From Sphingobacterium multivorum (GTDB taxonomy: Bacteria; Bacteroidota; Bacteroidia; Sphingobacteriales; Sphingobacteriaceae), in the NCBI RefSeq assembly GCF_900457465.1, contig NZ_UAUU01000009.1:62001-126000 (forward strand): DNA of 64,000 nt. Direction: 5' to 3'. The position numbers and the translations under genes are program-made. The notes under the pieces were generated by a model. That model searched no databases. It was not told where the DNA came from and worked only from the letters and a program-made list of their open reading frames with translations. Position 1 is the stretch's first letter. Every line of letters starts with the position of its first letter. Below, in pieces: positions 55,628 to 64,000 of this stretch.

Positions 55628-56410
55628 TTACGACTTTGCTTCAATCAGTTTATAGGTGCCATCTTCCCGGATCTGACTACGACCAATGGTGATATTTTTT
55701 GAATGGTAAAACAAAAAAATCCAGCCCGCTGGTGCACCTTCTGCCCAGTACTCCTGACGTAGCTCTTTGGAACGCCGACCATCAAAATCATATTTGGCGA
55801 CATAGTTATGGAAAATTTCTTCGGGCTCAGGTAATACATCTCCGCCAAAGAAATAGTGCTGGTCGCCCGTTTGAATATGAAATGCCTGATGATGTGCTGT
55901 ATGTCCACCATTGAGCGCATAGCTGATTTCTGCATTTATTCTTCCTTCACCTTCCACCAGAACTAAATTTCCACTGCGTTGAATCACATCAAAAATCTCG
56001 GTCCTGTATGAACTGGAGATACCTGAATAGGCATCTTCCCATTCGCCACGTTGAACAATATATTCGGCTTCGGGAAATGCGATGCGTCCCATTCCGTTTT
56101 CAAATGTGACCATCCCTCCAGCATGATCCTTATGAAGATGAGACATCAGTACATATTTTACATCTTCCGGTTCAAAGCCAGCCTTACGGATATTATGATG
56201 CAGTTGTAGCACGCCACTGTCATCGGTATAGCCAAGACCGGTATCACAGAGTACAAGTCCCGCATCAGTTTCGATCAAAAAGGGGTGAACTTGAATAAAT
56301 AGGGAGCCTGGCCGGTCCTGGGGCTTGTCGATTAACGGATCAAAGGGTATAAATTTTCTGCTTTTGTCGACTGAAAAAGAACCTTCATATAAAGAATAAG
56401 CCTGCACCAT
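55628..56410 (-). CDS. MBL-fold metallo-hydrolase
   Basis: This 260-residue protein is a metallo-beta-lactamase fold hydrolase. The zinc motif H-x-H-x-D-H is present in VLMSHLHKDHAGGM near residue 95, with further ligands likely in GGHTAHHQAFHI near residue 170 and FFGGDVLPEP near residue 190. This form resembles lactonase-like and quorum-quenching enzymes, but the substrate cannot be inferred. It is cytoplasmic, with no signal. I chose the ATG at 56410 over the TTG at 56443 because the upstream part lacks family features. It lies convergent with susD and upstream of recJ in the opposite direction. Confidence 0.88.
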   Translation of the reverse strand: MVQAYSLYEGSFSVDKSRKFIPFDPLIDKPQDRPGSLFIQVHPFLIETDAGLVLCDTGLGYTDDSGVLQLHHNIRKAGFEPEDVKYVLMSHLHKDHAGGMVTFENGMGRIAFPEAEYIVQRGEWEDAYSGISSSYRTEIFDVIQRSGNLVLVEGEGRINAEISYALNGGHTAHHQAFHIQTGDQHYFFGGDVLPEPEEIFHNYVAKYDFDGRRSKELRQEYWAEGAPAGWIFLFYHSKNITIGRSQIREDGTYKLIEAKS

Positions 56411-56524
56411 ATTTAAAACATTGGGAATATGCACGTTAAGCAACAGCGGATCAATACCGGGTTTAGGAATTAGGTAAGTCCAGCCTTAAAACGTATATTT
56501 ACACTTAAAATATTGTGCAAAGAT

Positions 56525-58225
56525 ATGCAAAAAAGGTGGGTACTAAAATCTAAAACTGATGTCAAAATAACCAACAAACTGCGCGAGGAATTAAACATCA
56601 ACACTGTCTTGGCAGAGTTGCTCGTGAGTAGAGGAGTGGAGACTTTTGACGAATCAAAGCAGTTTTTTAGGCCTCAATTATCGGATTTGCACGATCCATT
56701 TTTGATGCGGGACATGGAAAAAGCCATCACCCGGATCATCCAAGCCATTGGCAACAAAGAAAAAATACTCATCTATGGAGACTATGACGTAGACGGTACA
56801 ACAGCTGTTGCCGTTGTTTATAGTTTTTTCAGGGAATTTCATAGCCAGCTGGAGTTTTATATTCCAGACCGCTATGCCGAAGGTTATGGAATCTCCACAC
56901 AGGGTATTGACTATGCCGCAGCAAATGGTTTCAGCTTAATTATTGCATTGGACTGCGGTATCAAGGCAATCGATAAAATAGATTACGCAAATAGCAAAGG
57001 AATTGATTTTATCATTGGCGATCACCACCTTCCCGGTGAGGAACTTCCCAAAGCCTACGCCGTGTTAGATCCCAAGCGTGCAGACTGTGAATACCCTTAC
57101 AAAGAACTTTCAGGTTGTGGAATAGGCTTTAAGATTATTCAGGCTTTTATACTCACCAATGGCATGGATATCAATGCCTGTTATCAGTTTTTGGATCTTG
57201 TGGCCGTGAGTATTGCTTCGGACATTGTTCCTATTACCGGCGAAAATAGAATACTAAGCCACTTTGGTCTCATTAAACTCAATACGAATCCCTGCGTCGG
57301 ACTAAAGGCACTGATTGATTTATCCAATAATCGAACGAAGATCTTTACAGTGAATGACATCGTGTTCCAGATCGGGCCCCGCATCAATGCAGCGGGCAGA
57401 ATAGACCATGCTAAGGACGCCGTCAAACTTTTGATCTCCAAATCGCTGCAAGAAGCCAAAGACTTCAGCTCTAGCATAGACGATCAAAACAATGTACGGA
57501 AAGACTTTGATCTCAAAATAACAGAAGAAGCGCTTGCACTGATTGAGGATAATGTTCTTCTTAAAAGCCGAAAATCCACGGTATTGTATAAAGCCGACTG
57601 GCACAAAGGTGTCATTGGTATTGTCGCTTCCCGACTGACCGAAAAATATTACCGTCCGACGATTATATTGACCGAAACAAATGGTCATATTGCAGGTTCC
57701 TGCCGTTCGGTACTGGGTTTTGACTTGTATGAAGCCTTAAGCGAATGCGCTGACTTGTTGGAGCAATTTGGTGGTCATAAATATGCTGCCGGACTAACGA
57801 TGTCCTTAGATAATGTCACGCTATTCCAGGATCGTTTTGAGGAAGTGGTATCGCGACGTATCAGTCCTGAAATGCTGACCCAAGAAATTTTGATCGATGC
57901 AAAGTTGGCATTGAAAGATATCGATGCTAAGTTCTTCCGTATTCTCCAGCAGTTTGAACCTTTCGGGCCCCAAAATGAATCCCCTATTTTCCTCAGTAAA
58001 AAGGTAAATGCAGTAGGACAGGCTTTTATTGTGGGCACCAATCACCTCAAGATGACGGTTATTCAAGAAGACTCTCCTTCATTTGACTGTATCGGTTTTG
58101 GACTGGCAGAACATATCACACACATCAATTCTGGGCAAAGTTTCGACATCTGCTACAGCATTGAAGAGAATGTGTGGCGCAACAAAAGAAACTTACAGCT
58201 CAACATCAAAGGGATTAAGTATTAG
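56525..58225 (+). CDS. recJ: Single-stranded-DNA-specific exonuclease RecJ
   Basis: This 566-residue protein is the 5'-3' exonuclease RecJ, used in recombination, mismatch repair and stalled-fork repair. DHH-family motifs are visible: ILIYGDYDVDGTTA near residue 85, LIIALDCGIKA near residue 145, IIGDHHLPGEE with the DHH near residue 170, and IGPRINAAGRIDHA near residue 290. The DHHA1 half shows AGSCRSVLGFDLYEAL and FGGHKYAAGL, with the catalytic His. An OB-like end follows. The ATG at 56525 is chosen for the standard N-terminal start, and an upstream ATG at 56513 is possible. It is probably its own unit. Confidence 0.96.
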   Translation: MQKRWVLKSKTDVKITNKLREELNINTVLAELLVSRGVETFDESKQFFRPQLSDLHDPFLMRDMEKAITRIIQAIGNKEKILIYGDYDVDGTTAVAVVYSFFREFHSQLEFYIPDRYAEGYGISTQGIDYAAANGFSLIIALDCGIKAIDKIDYANSKGIDFIIGDHHLPGEELPKAYAVLDPKRADCEYPYKELSGCGIGFKIIQAFILTNGMDINACYQFLDLVAVSIASDIVPITGENRILSHFGLIKLNTNPCVGLKALIDLSNNRTKIFTVNDIVFQIGPRINAAGRIDHAKDAVKLLISKSLQEAKDFSSSIDDQNNVRKDFDLKITEEALALIEDNVLLKSRKSTVLYKADWHKGVIGIVASRLTEKYYRPTIILTETNGHIAGSCRSVLGFDLYEALSECADLLEQFGGHKYAAGLTMSLDNVTLFQDRFEEVVSRRISPEMLTQEILIDAKLALKDIDAKFFRILQQFEPFGPQNESPIFLSKKVNAVGQAFIVGTNHLKMTVIQEDSPSFDCIGFGLAEHITHINSGQSFDICYSIEENVWRNKRNLQLNIKGIKY

Positions 58226-58376
58226 TATTGCATTAGTAAGAAGATATTAAATATATTTACACAAGATTTGGTCGGGCATCCCCCCATACTGGATTAGATA
58301 CCAGGCATGAAAGAATGGTGAGGGTTTTAATTAGTCCTATTGAACAGATACATACAACACAAGACATTCCACGAAG

Positions 58377-59111
58377 ATGATTTTAAAGGCAGAACATCTC
58401 ATAAAAAAATATAAGCAGCGTACCGTTGTCAACAATGTTTCCTTCCATGTGGAACAAGGCGAGATTGTCGGGTTATTGGGCCCTAATGGGGCAGGAAAAA
58501 CGACCTCATTCTATATGATTGTTGGTCTTATCAAGCCCAATGAAGGGAAAGTATTTCTCGACGATCAGGAGATTACGCAGGATGCGATGTATCAACGCGC
58601 ACAACGTGGGATAGGTTATCTCGCTCAGGAAGCATCGGTTTTTCGGAAGCTCTCCGTAGAGAACAACATCCTGGCTGTATTAGAAATCCATTATCCGAAT
58701 AAAGAAGAACGTCTGGCAAAACTGGAAGAACTACTCACAGAATTCAGCTTACACCGTGTCCGTAAAAACAGAGGTGATTTGTTGTCCGGTGGTGAGCGTC
58801 GACGTACCGAAATTGCGCGAGCATTAGCTGCTAATCCATCCTTTATTCTTCTGGATGAACCTTTTGCAGGGGTTGACCCGATCGCCGTAGAAGAAATTCA
58901 GACGATCGTAGCCAAGCTCAAAACCCGTAACATCGGCATCTTAATTACCGACCACAACGTACAGGAAACGCTATCTATTACGGACAGGGCCTATCTCCTG
59001 ACCGAAGGAAAGATCATGCTGACAGGTACCCCTGAGGAAATTGCAGATAATGAGCTTGCCCGTAAATTTTATCTCGGTCGACATTTTGAATTAAGAAGGA
59101 AAAAATTTTAA
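58377..59111 (+). CDS. lptB: LPS export ABC transporter ATP-binding protein LptB
   Basis: This 244-residue ATPase powers the LptBFGC complex that extracts LPS from the inner membrane for transport to the surface. It has the Walker A site [14 protein letters not shown], the signature [15 protein letters not shown], the Walker B site [13 protein letters not shown] and the switch His in [11 protein letters not shown]. These sequences, with DPIAVEEIQ, are typical of LptB rather than of other ABC subunits. The LptF, LptG and LptC genes are not in the window. It starts 151 bases after recJ and is followed closely by a GH3-like gene. Confidence 0.95.
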   Translation: MILKAEHLIKKYKQRTVVNNVSFHVEQGEIVGLLGPNGAGKTTSFYMIVGLIKPNEGKVFLDDQEITQDAMYQRAQRGIGYLAQEASVFRKLSVENNILAVLEIHYPNKEERLAKLEELLTEFSLHRVRKNRGDLLSGGERRRTEIARALAANPSFILLDEPFAGVDPIAVEEIQTIVAKLKTRNIGILITDHNVQETLSITDRAYLLTEGKIMLTGTPEEIADNELARKFYLGRHFELRRKKF

Positions 59112-59133
59112 AGATTAAAGAATCCCTCCCAAT

Positions 59134-60648
59134 ATGGCCTTATTAAACTCCATTTTTACTTGGTTCATGAAAAAAAGAATTCACCAGATTGAACTTTTCA
59201 TGAAATACCCACACGATGTACAAGAAGAATGGTTTCAGAGTTTAATTGCCACTGCTGAAGCGACGGAATGGGGAAAAAAATACGATTATACAAGTATATT
59301 AACGCCAGAGATCTTCAAAGAACGCGTCCCGATACAGGACTATGATGATATCAAGGGCTACGTTGATCGTATGATAAAAGGCGAGCAGAATATCCTATGG
59401 CCTTCTGATATCAAATGGTTTGCCAAGTCCTCAGGCACCACATCTGATCGCAGCAAATTTATTCCCGTTAGTGAGGAAGCACTCGAAGAGTGTCACTTCC
59501 AGGGCGGTAAAGATATGCTCACAATATACTGTCATAATAGACCTGAAAATCGCGTATTTACGGGAAAATCTGTTGTTATTGGTGGTTCTTCACAGATCAA
59601 CAATTTCAGTCCGGATTCCTACTACGGTGATCTTTCATCAATCCTCATCCGCAACCTTCCTTTCTGGGCCGAATTTAAGCGAACGCCCAATATGGAAGTT
59701 ACTTTAAACCCAAACTTTGAAGAGAAAATTGAGCAGATTGCCCAAATTACACTTAAAGAAAATGTAACGAGCTTAGCTGGCGTACCGACATGGAATATTG
59801 TTATGGCCAAGCGTATTCTTGAGATTACAGGCAAAGACAACTTGCTTGAGGTATGGCCAAATCTAGAATTTTATGGACATGGCGGAGTAAGCTTCAAACC
59901 TTACCGCGAGCAATTCCAAAAATTGATCCCTTCGGACAACATGTATTATCTCGAGAATTATAATGCCTCAGAAGGATATTTTGGCTTACAGGATCAATCT
60001 GATTCGGAAGATCTTCTGCTCATGCTAGATTATGGTATTTATTACGAATTCTTACCTACTGAACGAATGCACGAAGAAAATCCGTCAACCTTACGTTTGG
60101 ATCAGGTGGAGCTCGGAAAAAACTATGCATTGATCATTTCAACCAATGCGGGTTTGTGGCGTTATAAAATTGGAGATACCATCAAGTTTACCTCATTGTC
60201 TCCCTATCGCTTTAAGATCTCAGGACGAACCAAACAATATATTAACACCTTTGGCGAAGAGGTTATTGTTGACAACGCCGAACAAGCCTTGGCCGAAGCG
60301 AGCAAATTGACACAGGCACGAATCAGAGATTATACCGCTGGACCGGTCTATTTTAAAGATGCCGAGGCCGGAGCACACGAATGGGTGATCGAATTTGAGC
60401 AACAACCCAATGATTTTAAGCGTTTTTGTGAAATATTGGATGCTAAACTCCGTGAAATCAATTCGGATTATGACGCCAAACGTTTTAAGAATATGGCACT
60501 TCGACCACCTATTGTACACAATGCGCCCGAAGATACATTCTATAAATGGATGAAATCAAGAGGTAAGCTAGGTGGACAAAATAAGGTTCCAAGATTGAGT
60601 AACAGCCGCGAATATCTCGAGCCGCTCCTGAAAATACTCGCCGAATAA
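59134..60648 (+). CDS. GH3-like protein (auxin-responsive promoter family)
   Basis: This 504-residue protein fits the bacterial branch of the GH3 acyl-adenylate/amino-acid conjugase family. It shows WFAKSSGTTSDRSKFIPVSE near residue 105, which is the phosphate-binding and Thr-rich loop. NYNASEGYFGLQDQ near residue 275 and LIISTNAGLWRYKIGDTI near residue 340 contain the nucleotide and carboxylate contacts, and the region near KISGRTKQYINTFGEEV is conserved. In plants GH3 proteins join amino acids to plant hormones. In Bacteroidota the substrate is unknown. It lies 22 bases after lptB, perhaps in one transcript. Confidence 0.92.
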   Translation: MALLNSIFTWFMKKRIHQIELFMKYPHDVQEEWFQSLIATAEATEWGKKYDYTSILTPEIFKERVPIQDYDDIKGYVDRMIKGEQNILWPSDIKWFAKSSGTTSDRSKFIPVSEEALEECHFQGGKDMLTIYCHNRPENRVFTGKSVVIGGSSQINNFSPDSYYGDLSSILIRNLPFWAEFKRTPNMEVTLNPNFEEKIEQIAQITLKENVTSLAGVPTWNIVMAKRILEITGKDNLLEVWPNLEFYGHGGVSFKPYREQFQKLIPSDNMYYLENYNASEGYFGLQDQSDSEDLLLMLDYGIYYEFLPTERMHEENPSTLRLDQVELGKNYALIISTNAGLWRYKIGDTIKFTSLSPYRFKISGRTKQYINTFGEEVIVDNAEQALAEASKLTQARIRDYTAGPVYFKDAEAGAHEWVIEFEQQPNDFKRFCEILDAKLREINSDYDAKRFKNMALRPPIVHNAPEDTFYKWMKSRGKLGGQNKVPRLSNSREYLEPLLKILAE

Positions 60649-60839
60649 TACGGCATATCAACTTAAAAATACGGCACAGCGACCGAATAATAGCACGGTC
60701 TCCGGCTGGAGATTAGCCAAAATTTTTGGAAACCTTATTTTGGCTAATCTCGTATTGCTGAATTTTGTTGTTTTAAAGAACTGCTGTGAGTTCGTCTAAT
60801 TGATAAGCTCAAGAAAGCTTAGACTATAATGGAGGTTTG
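60649..60839 (+). other. Non-coding start of a 675-base gap, holding a strong hairpin
   Basis: The gap from 60649 to 61323 separates the GH3-like gene from ilvE. This first part holds a perfect 15-bp hairpin, listed separately, and a partly repeated ATACGGCA near 60650 and 60670. The later part holds two small reverse frames, listed below. Both frames are of low confidence, so the whole gap may be non-coding. Confidence 0.45.
60709..60751. repeat. Perfect 15-bp inverted repeat after the GH3-like gene
   Basis: GAGATTAGCCAAAAT at 60709-60723 and ATTTTGGCTAATCTC at 60737-60751 are perfectly complementary, with a 13-base loop. It lies about 60 bases after the GH3-like stop and may end its transcript. 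It lacks a long T-run. The arm shares ATTTTGGCTAAT with the palindrome near 43278. Confidence 0.65.
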
Positions 60840-60998
60840 TTAAGGTTTAATTGCCGTTTTATATAAAAAAACAAAAAAACCAAGAATAAAATTCATAGAA
60901 ATACCTTTCTTCTGAACTTCAACATCACCCTGTAACAAGGAGCGATTATCGCCTGCTGCTACTTCGTTACTTTTGTTTAGACTGTGCGTCAATTCCAT
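60840..60998 (-). CDS. Candidate 52-residue small ORF
   Basis: A frame of 52 codons starts MELTHSLNKSNEVAAGDNRS and ends with the hydrophobic GISMNFILGFFVFLYKTAIKP-like tail. It lies 36 bases after the 83-residue candidate in the same direction, which is compatible with one transcript. The polar first half is followed by a membrane-like segment. No homologue is known to me, so it may be chance. Confidence 0.25.
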   Translation of the reverse strand: MELTHSLNKSNEVAAGDNRSLLQGDVEVQKKGISMNFILGFFVFLYKTAIKP

Positions 60999-61034
60999 AC
61001 TAAGTTTATTTTTATGATAAGTGATTTTATAGCG

Positions 61035-61286
61035 TTACTGCGGACCAGAATGCCCATCTAAAGGACCGCATTCTTTACAGCCAAACTTTATGCCATAATA
61101 TGAAAAGAGTGTATTAATTAATAAAAAATTAACACATTTAATTATTAATACAGGATAACCGAGAGATATGAAGTGAAATTCTTCCATTTCAAAAAAAAGT
61201 GTAGTAAAATAGGGAACAACTGTCCGAAATAAAAGGCATAGCCAGGCTGGTAAATTATACAGGTATATGTGCAACTTATATTTCAT
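61035..61286 (-). CDS. Candidate 83-residue small membrane protein
   Basis: This reverse frame encodes 83 residues with two hydrophobic segments (LYNLPAWLCLLFRTVVPYFT and VLIIKCVNFLLINTLFSYYG) and a polar end, KFGCKECGPLDGHSGPQ, containing a C-x-x-C pair. Its composition is protein-like and the start is ATG at 61286, 37 bases from the diverging ilvE start. It would have to share the divergent promoter region with ilvE. No known family is recognised, and its existence is uncertain. Confidence 0.35.
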   Translation of the reverse strand: MKYKLHIYLYNLPAWLCLLFRTVVPYFTTLFFEMEEFHFISLGYPVLIIKCVNFLLINTLFSYYGIKFGCKECGPLDGHSGPQ

Positions 61287-61323
61287 TTTTTTCCTAACTT
61301 AGCCTAAGTAATTAAATAATAAG

Positions 61324-62394
61324 ATGAACGCGACAGAGAACTATTCAATTCGCGTAGAGCCAACTCAAAATTCAAGACTCTCGCAAGTAGATTTCGACAA
61401 TCTAAAATTCGGAAAGATTTTATCCGACCACATGCTGGTCGCAAACTATGATGACGGTGAATGGAAAGATGTCAGCATCGTCCCTTATGGAGATATCAGT
61501 ATTAGTCCTTCGATGTCCGCTTTACACTATGGTCAAGCGATCTTTGAAGGAATCAAAGCTTATAAATTTGCAGATGGAACAGTGAGTATCTTCCGTCCGG
61601 ACAGAAACTGGGAAAGATTCAACAAATCTGCCGCACGGCTTCAAATGCCGGAGGTGCCTGAGGAGATTTTTATGGATGGTCTAAGCAAACTATTGGACAT
61701 CGACCGTAACTGGATCCCGGCAAAAGAAGGTTCATCATTGTACATCCGTCCTTTTATGTTCGCAACAGAAGCGGCATTAGGTGTACACCCTTCTAAGTCA
61801 TACAAATTTATCATTATCACTGGCCCTGTAGGCGCATATTATAGCAAAGCAATCAGCTTAAAAGTGGAAACCTACTATACACGTGCAGCAGAGGGTGGTG
61901 TTGGTTTTTCTAAAAATGCAGGTAACTACGCCTTATCGCTTTACCCAACACAATTGGCCAATGACGAAGGTTATGACCAAATTATGTGGACAGATGCTTC
62001 TGAACATAAATACATTGAAGAAGCAGGTACGGCAAACCTTATTTTCCGCATTGGCGATACGATTATCACACCACATGGTGATACAATCTTACACGGTGTG
62101 ACACGCCGTACAATTATGGAATTGGCGGAGAAATGGGGTTATAAAGCCGAGCAGAGAAAGGTATCTATTCAAGAACTAATCGACGGTATTAAAGCCGGTA
62201 CAGTAACGGAAGCTTTCGCAGCTGGTACTGCAGCCACAATTACGGATATCAGCCGTATCGGTTTTGAAGGACAAGATTATCACTTGCCACCAGTAGAGGG
62301 CCGCGAGTTTTCAAATCGTGTTTTGAATTACCTCAACGACTTGCGTTATGGTAAAGTAGAAGATCCATTCGGATGGAACTATTTAGTGAAGTAA
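61324..62394 (+). CDS. ilvE: Branched-chain amino acid aminotransferase IlvE
   Basis: This 356-residue pyridoxal-phosphate enzyme of fold type IV makes the last step in leucine, isoleucine and valine synthesis. It shows the type IV start (SALHYGQAIFEGIKAYKF) near residue 65, and VGFSKNAGNYALSLYPTQLA near residue 195, where the PLP-binding Lys lies in the SKNAGNYA segment. EEAGTANLIFRIGD near residue 235 and AGTAATITDIS near residue 300 complete the family features. The length is typical. It stands alone, followed by a hairpin that may be a terminator or the end of the IS element. Confidence 0.95.
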   Translation: MNATENYSIRVEPTQNSRLSQVDFDNLKFGKILSDHMLVANYDDGEWKDVSIVPYGDISISPSMSALHYGQAIFEGIKAYKFADGTVSIFRPDRNWERFNKSAARLQMPEVPEEIFMDGLSKLLDIDRNWIPAKEGSSLYIRPFMFATEAALGVHPSKSYKFIIITGPVGAYYSKAISLKVETYYTRAAEGGVGFSKNAGNYALSLYPTQLANDEGYDQIMWTDASEHKYIEEAGTANLIFRIGDTIITPHGDTILHGVTRRTIMELAEKWGYKAEQRKVSIQELIDGIKAGTVTEAFAAGTAATITDISRIGFEGQDYHLPPVEGREFSNRVLNYLNDLRYGKVEDPFGWNYLVK

Positions 62395-62410
62395 TTTCCA
62401 AGAAGAAATA

Positions 62411-62450
62411 AAAAAAGAAGCTGTCTCAAATTTATTGAGGCAGCTTTTTT
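62411..62450 (+). terminator. Hairpin after ilvE, possibly the end of the IS element
   Basis: AAGCTGTCTCAA at 62418-62429 pairs with TTGAGGCAGCTT at 62435-62446 with one G-T pair, flanked by A and T runs. It works as a terminator for ilvE. Its GCTGTCTCAA core also resembles the terminal repeats I associate with this type of element, so it may mark the IS border. Confidence 0.7.
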
Positions 62451-64000
62451 ATTAAATATGGCTATGCGATAGATTTGTGAGTTGTTTGTTGATTATTTCA
62501 CAGAACTGTTCATTTGGGAAGAAAAAGAACAAAAAGTAGCTTTTTAAGCTGCTTTTTTCCTTAGATTTTGCGCTATAGCCAATAACCCCATTCTATGGAC
62601 ACTTTTTCCTTACCGCGGAGCATAAATCTTCGGAACCCGTGGTTCTGTTTTATGTTTCCAAAGACTGGTTCGACATCGTGACATCGCTGTTTTCTTTTGG
62701 CTATACCGACATCGCTGTTAAGCAATCCGTATGCTCTATCTTTATAAGCCTCAAGCTGTTCATTTATCTGGATGATTCTATTGCCCTGTGATTTGTGGCA
62801 AGCACCGTTCAATGGGCAGTTTGTGCAGTTTTTTGCCTGATATCTTTTATTTTTTGCTCGAAACCTGTGGAGGTCTTTTGTGTAAATAGACCTATGCAGT
62901 TCATTTCCTGTCCCATTGGACAGATATAGCAATCTTTTGCAGGGTTATAATGTAGTTTATCAACGGAGAATGGCTTCTTGCCCGAATAACTCTTTTTCTG
63001 CTCCTTGTCAAACATACCATATTTCACATAGGCCCCAATGTTTTTCCCTTCTAGTAACGCATAGTTCTCCTGGCTGCCATAGCCAGCATCTGCGGTAATG
63101 GTTTTCAGTATTTCCCCAAAGCTCGCCTCATGTTGTGCCAGATGACCGGGTAGCGTTGTGGTATCTGTGGGGTTGGGATGTATGGTGTAATTGACGATGT
63201 ATTGATTGGAAGTAGATATCTGAATGTTATAACCTGGTTTGAGCTGGCCATTTTTCATATGATCCTCTTTCATGCGCATAAAAGTAGCATCGGGATCTGT
63301 CTTGCTATAACTATTTCTATCTCCAAGCGTTACTTCCTGCTCTTCATATTGAACAATCTTGGCCGGGTAGTTTTTAGTCGCATAGCGCAACTTTGCCCTC
63401 ATCTTCTTGCTTACCGAAGGTTTATCGGACAAGACCCGGTTCAGGTTATCGACCGTAGCCTGAACTTTTTCGCGGTCAATTGTTGTCAGATCGGGAGGTT
63501 CCGGAAGGTTGTCCTCTGCTTTGGCGATACTTTGGGCGTATTCCCAAATATCTTTTAAGGCAGCTTTCATCTTCTCCTTATTGGTCTGGATAGCTTTTTT
63601 CCAGACAAAGGTGTATTTGTTAGCATTGGCTTCAATCTTGGTGCCATCGGTGTAAACATCTTCTATACTCAGCAGACCTTCTTCGGATAGGAGTTTGACA
63701 ACTTCTTCAAATACACTACGAAGTGCTTCTTTCAAACGAACGCCTCGAAATCTGTTGATGGTATTGTGGTCGGGATAGCTCATGCCGCTCAGCCACATGA
63801 AATTGATGTTCTCCCGGCACGCCGTTTCCAATTTGCGACTGCTGTAGACATTGCTTACGTAGCCAAACACCAAAACTTTCAACAACATCTGCGGATGATA
63901 ACTGGAGCAGCCTTTTATCTTATAAGCGTCCAATAGGGACTGGATGTTGATCCGGTTGATTACATCGTTAACGATACGTACCGGATGACCTTTGGACACC
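62417..64000 (-). mobile_element. IS1182-family insertion sequence, cut by the window end
   Basis: An insertion sequence occupies the end of the window. The transposase reads from beyond 64000 to 62544 and the right end lies between it and the ilvE gene, probably at or near the hairpin at 62417-62446. The other end and its inverted repeat are outside the window, and no target duplication can be seen. The border here is a guess. Confidence 0.5.
62544..64000 (-). pseudogene. IS1182-family transposase with two frameshifts, N-terminus beyond the window
   Basis: The transposase belongs to the IS1182 group, with SYPDHNTINRFRGVRLKE near residue 75 and EDVYTDGTKIEANANKYTF near residue 115, which carry the first catalytic Asp and the conserved Asp-Gly-Thr-Lys. 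Further on ITADAGYGSQENY carries the second Asp, and HDVEPVFGNIKQNHGFRRFM carries the Glu. The frame changes twice: one base is missing from the A-run (T6 at 62850-62855 on the plus strand), and one from the G-run (C4 at 62586-62589). Restoring both gives NKRYQAKNCTNCPLNG and EWGLLAIAQNLRKKAA, with a stop at 62544. As read, it is inactive. The N-terminus lies outside the window. Confidence 0.85.

Noticed and set aside
63178..63558. Open frame of 126 codons opposite the transposase
   Set aside because: It is antisense to the IS1182 transposase with no family features.
1..64000. CRISPR array or phage genes
   Set aside because: No regularly spaced direct repeats, Cas proteins, integrase, capsid or terminase genes were seen in the window.

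Overview
The window is a chromosomal segment of a Bacteroidota bacterium, most likely a Sphingobacteriaceae member close to Sphingobacterium or Pedobacter. This assignment rests on the gene content: a SusC/SusD pair, a FecI-like sigma factor with FecR and a TonB receptor carrying a carboxypeptidase-like domain, DUF4249, DUF5686, DUF4254, a CXXXY-type CcmE, a SMUG2-like glycosylase, weak Shine-Dalgarno sequences and -7 boxes of the TAnnTTTG type. No rRNA, tRNA or CRISPR array was seen.

Layout. 1-2134: end of the complex I operon (nuoM, nuoN). 2242-14431: a cell-surface glycan island with DUF4254, GT9, two GT4 genes reading forward, then a reverse run of GT90, GT32, twin GT2, two GT4, another GT2 and a propeller-like lipoprotein. 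It looks like a lipooligosaccharide core or O-chain locus. 14877-26513: a SixA-like phosphatase, then a long reverse run of sigma factor, FecR, TonB receptor, DUF4249 lipoprotein, VirJ/AcvB-like hydrolase, DUF5686 outer-membrane protein and an MprF-like aminoacyl-phosphatidylglycerol synthase. 26699-37257: two small lipoproteins, a DUF255 protein, SlyD, a SMUG2-like DNA glycosylase, a DUF6266-like protein, MnmD, a DAACS transporter and an LpxR-like lipid A deacylase, separated by unusually long non-coding gaps. 37258-46896: CcmE, CcsA/CcmF, a DUF2520 protein, an FMN glutamate-synthase-like protein, MarR, an omega-amidase, a prenyl synthase, a GT4 and a SufT-like protein. 47096-50390: a broken TlpA-like gene and a KhtU/KhtT-like antiporter pair. 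50913-55578: susC/susD. 55628-62394: MBL hydrolase, RecJ, LptB, a GH3-like enzyme and IlvE. 62417-64000: an IS1182-family element that runs off the window.

How the genes fit together. Much of the window concerns the envelope: glycan assembly, LPS export (LptB), lipid A trimming (LpxR), phospholipid aminoacylation (MprF) next to a putative hydrolase of the same lipids (VirJ/AcvB), and regulated outer-membrane uptake.

The most notable sequence-level observation is a set of broken reading frames: two glycosyltransferases, a TlpA-like gene (three breaks) and the IS transposase (two breaks), nearly all explained by one base gained or lost in a short mononucleotide run. In addition an in-frame TAA cuts the last 15 residues, including the terminal beta-signal, off the SusC protein. 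Whether these are real mutations or sequence errors cannot be decided here.
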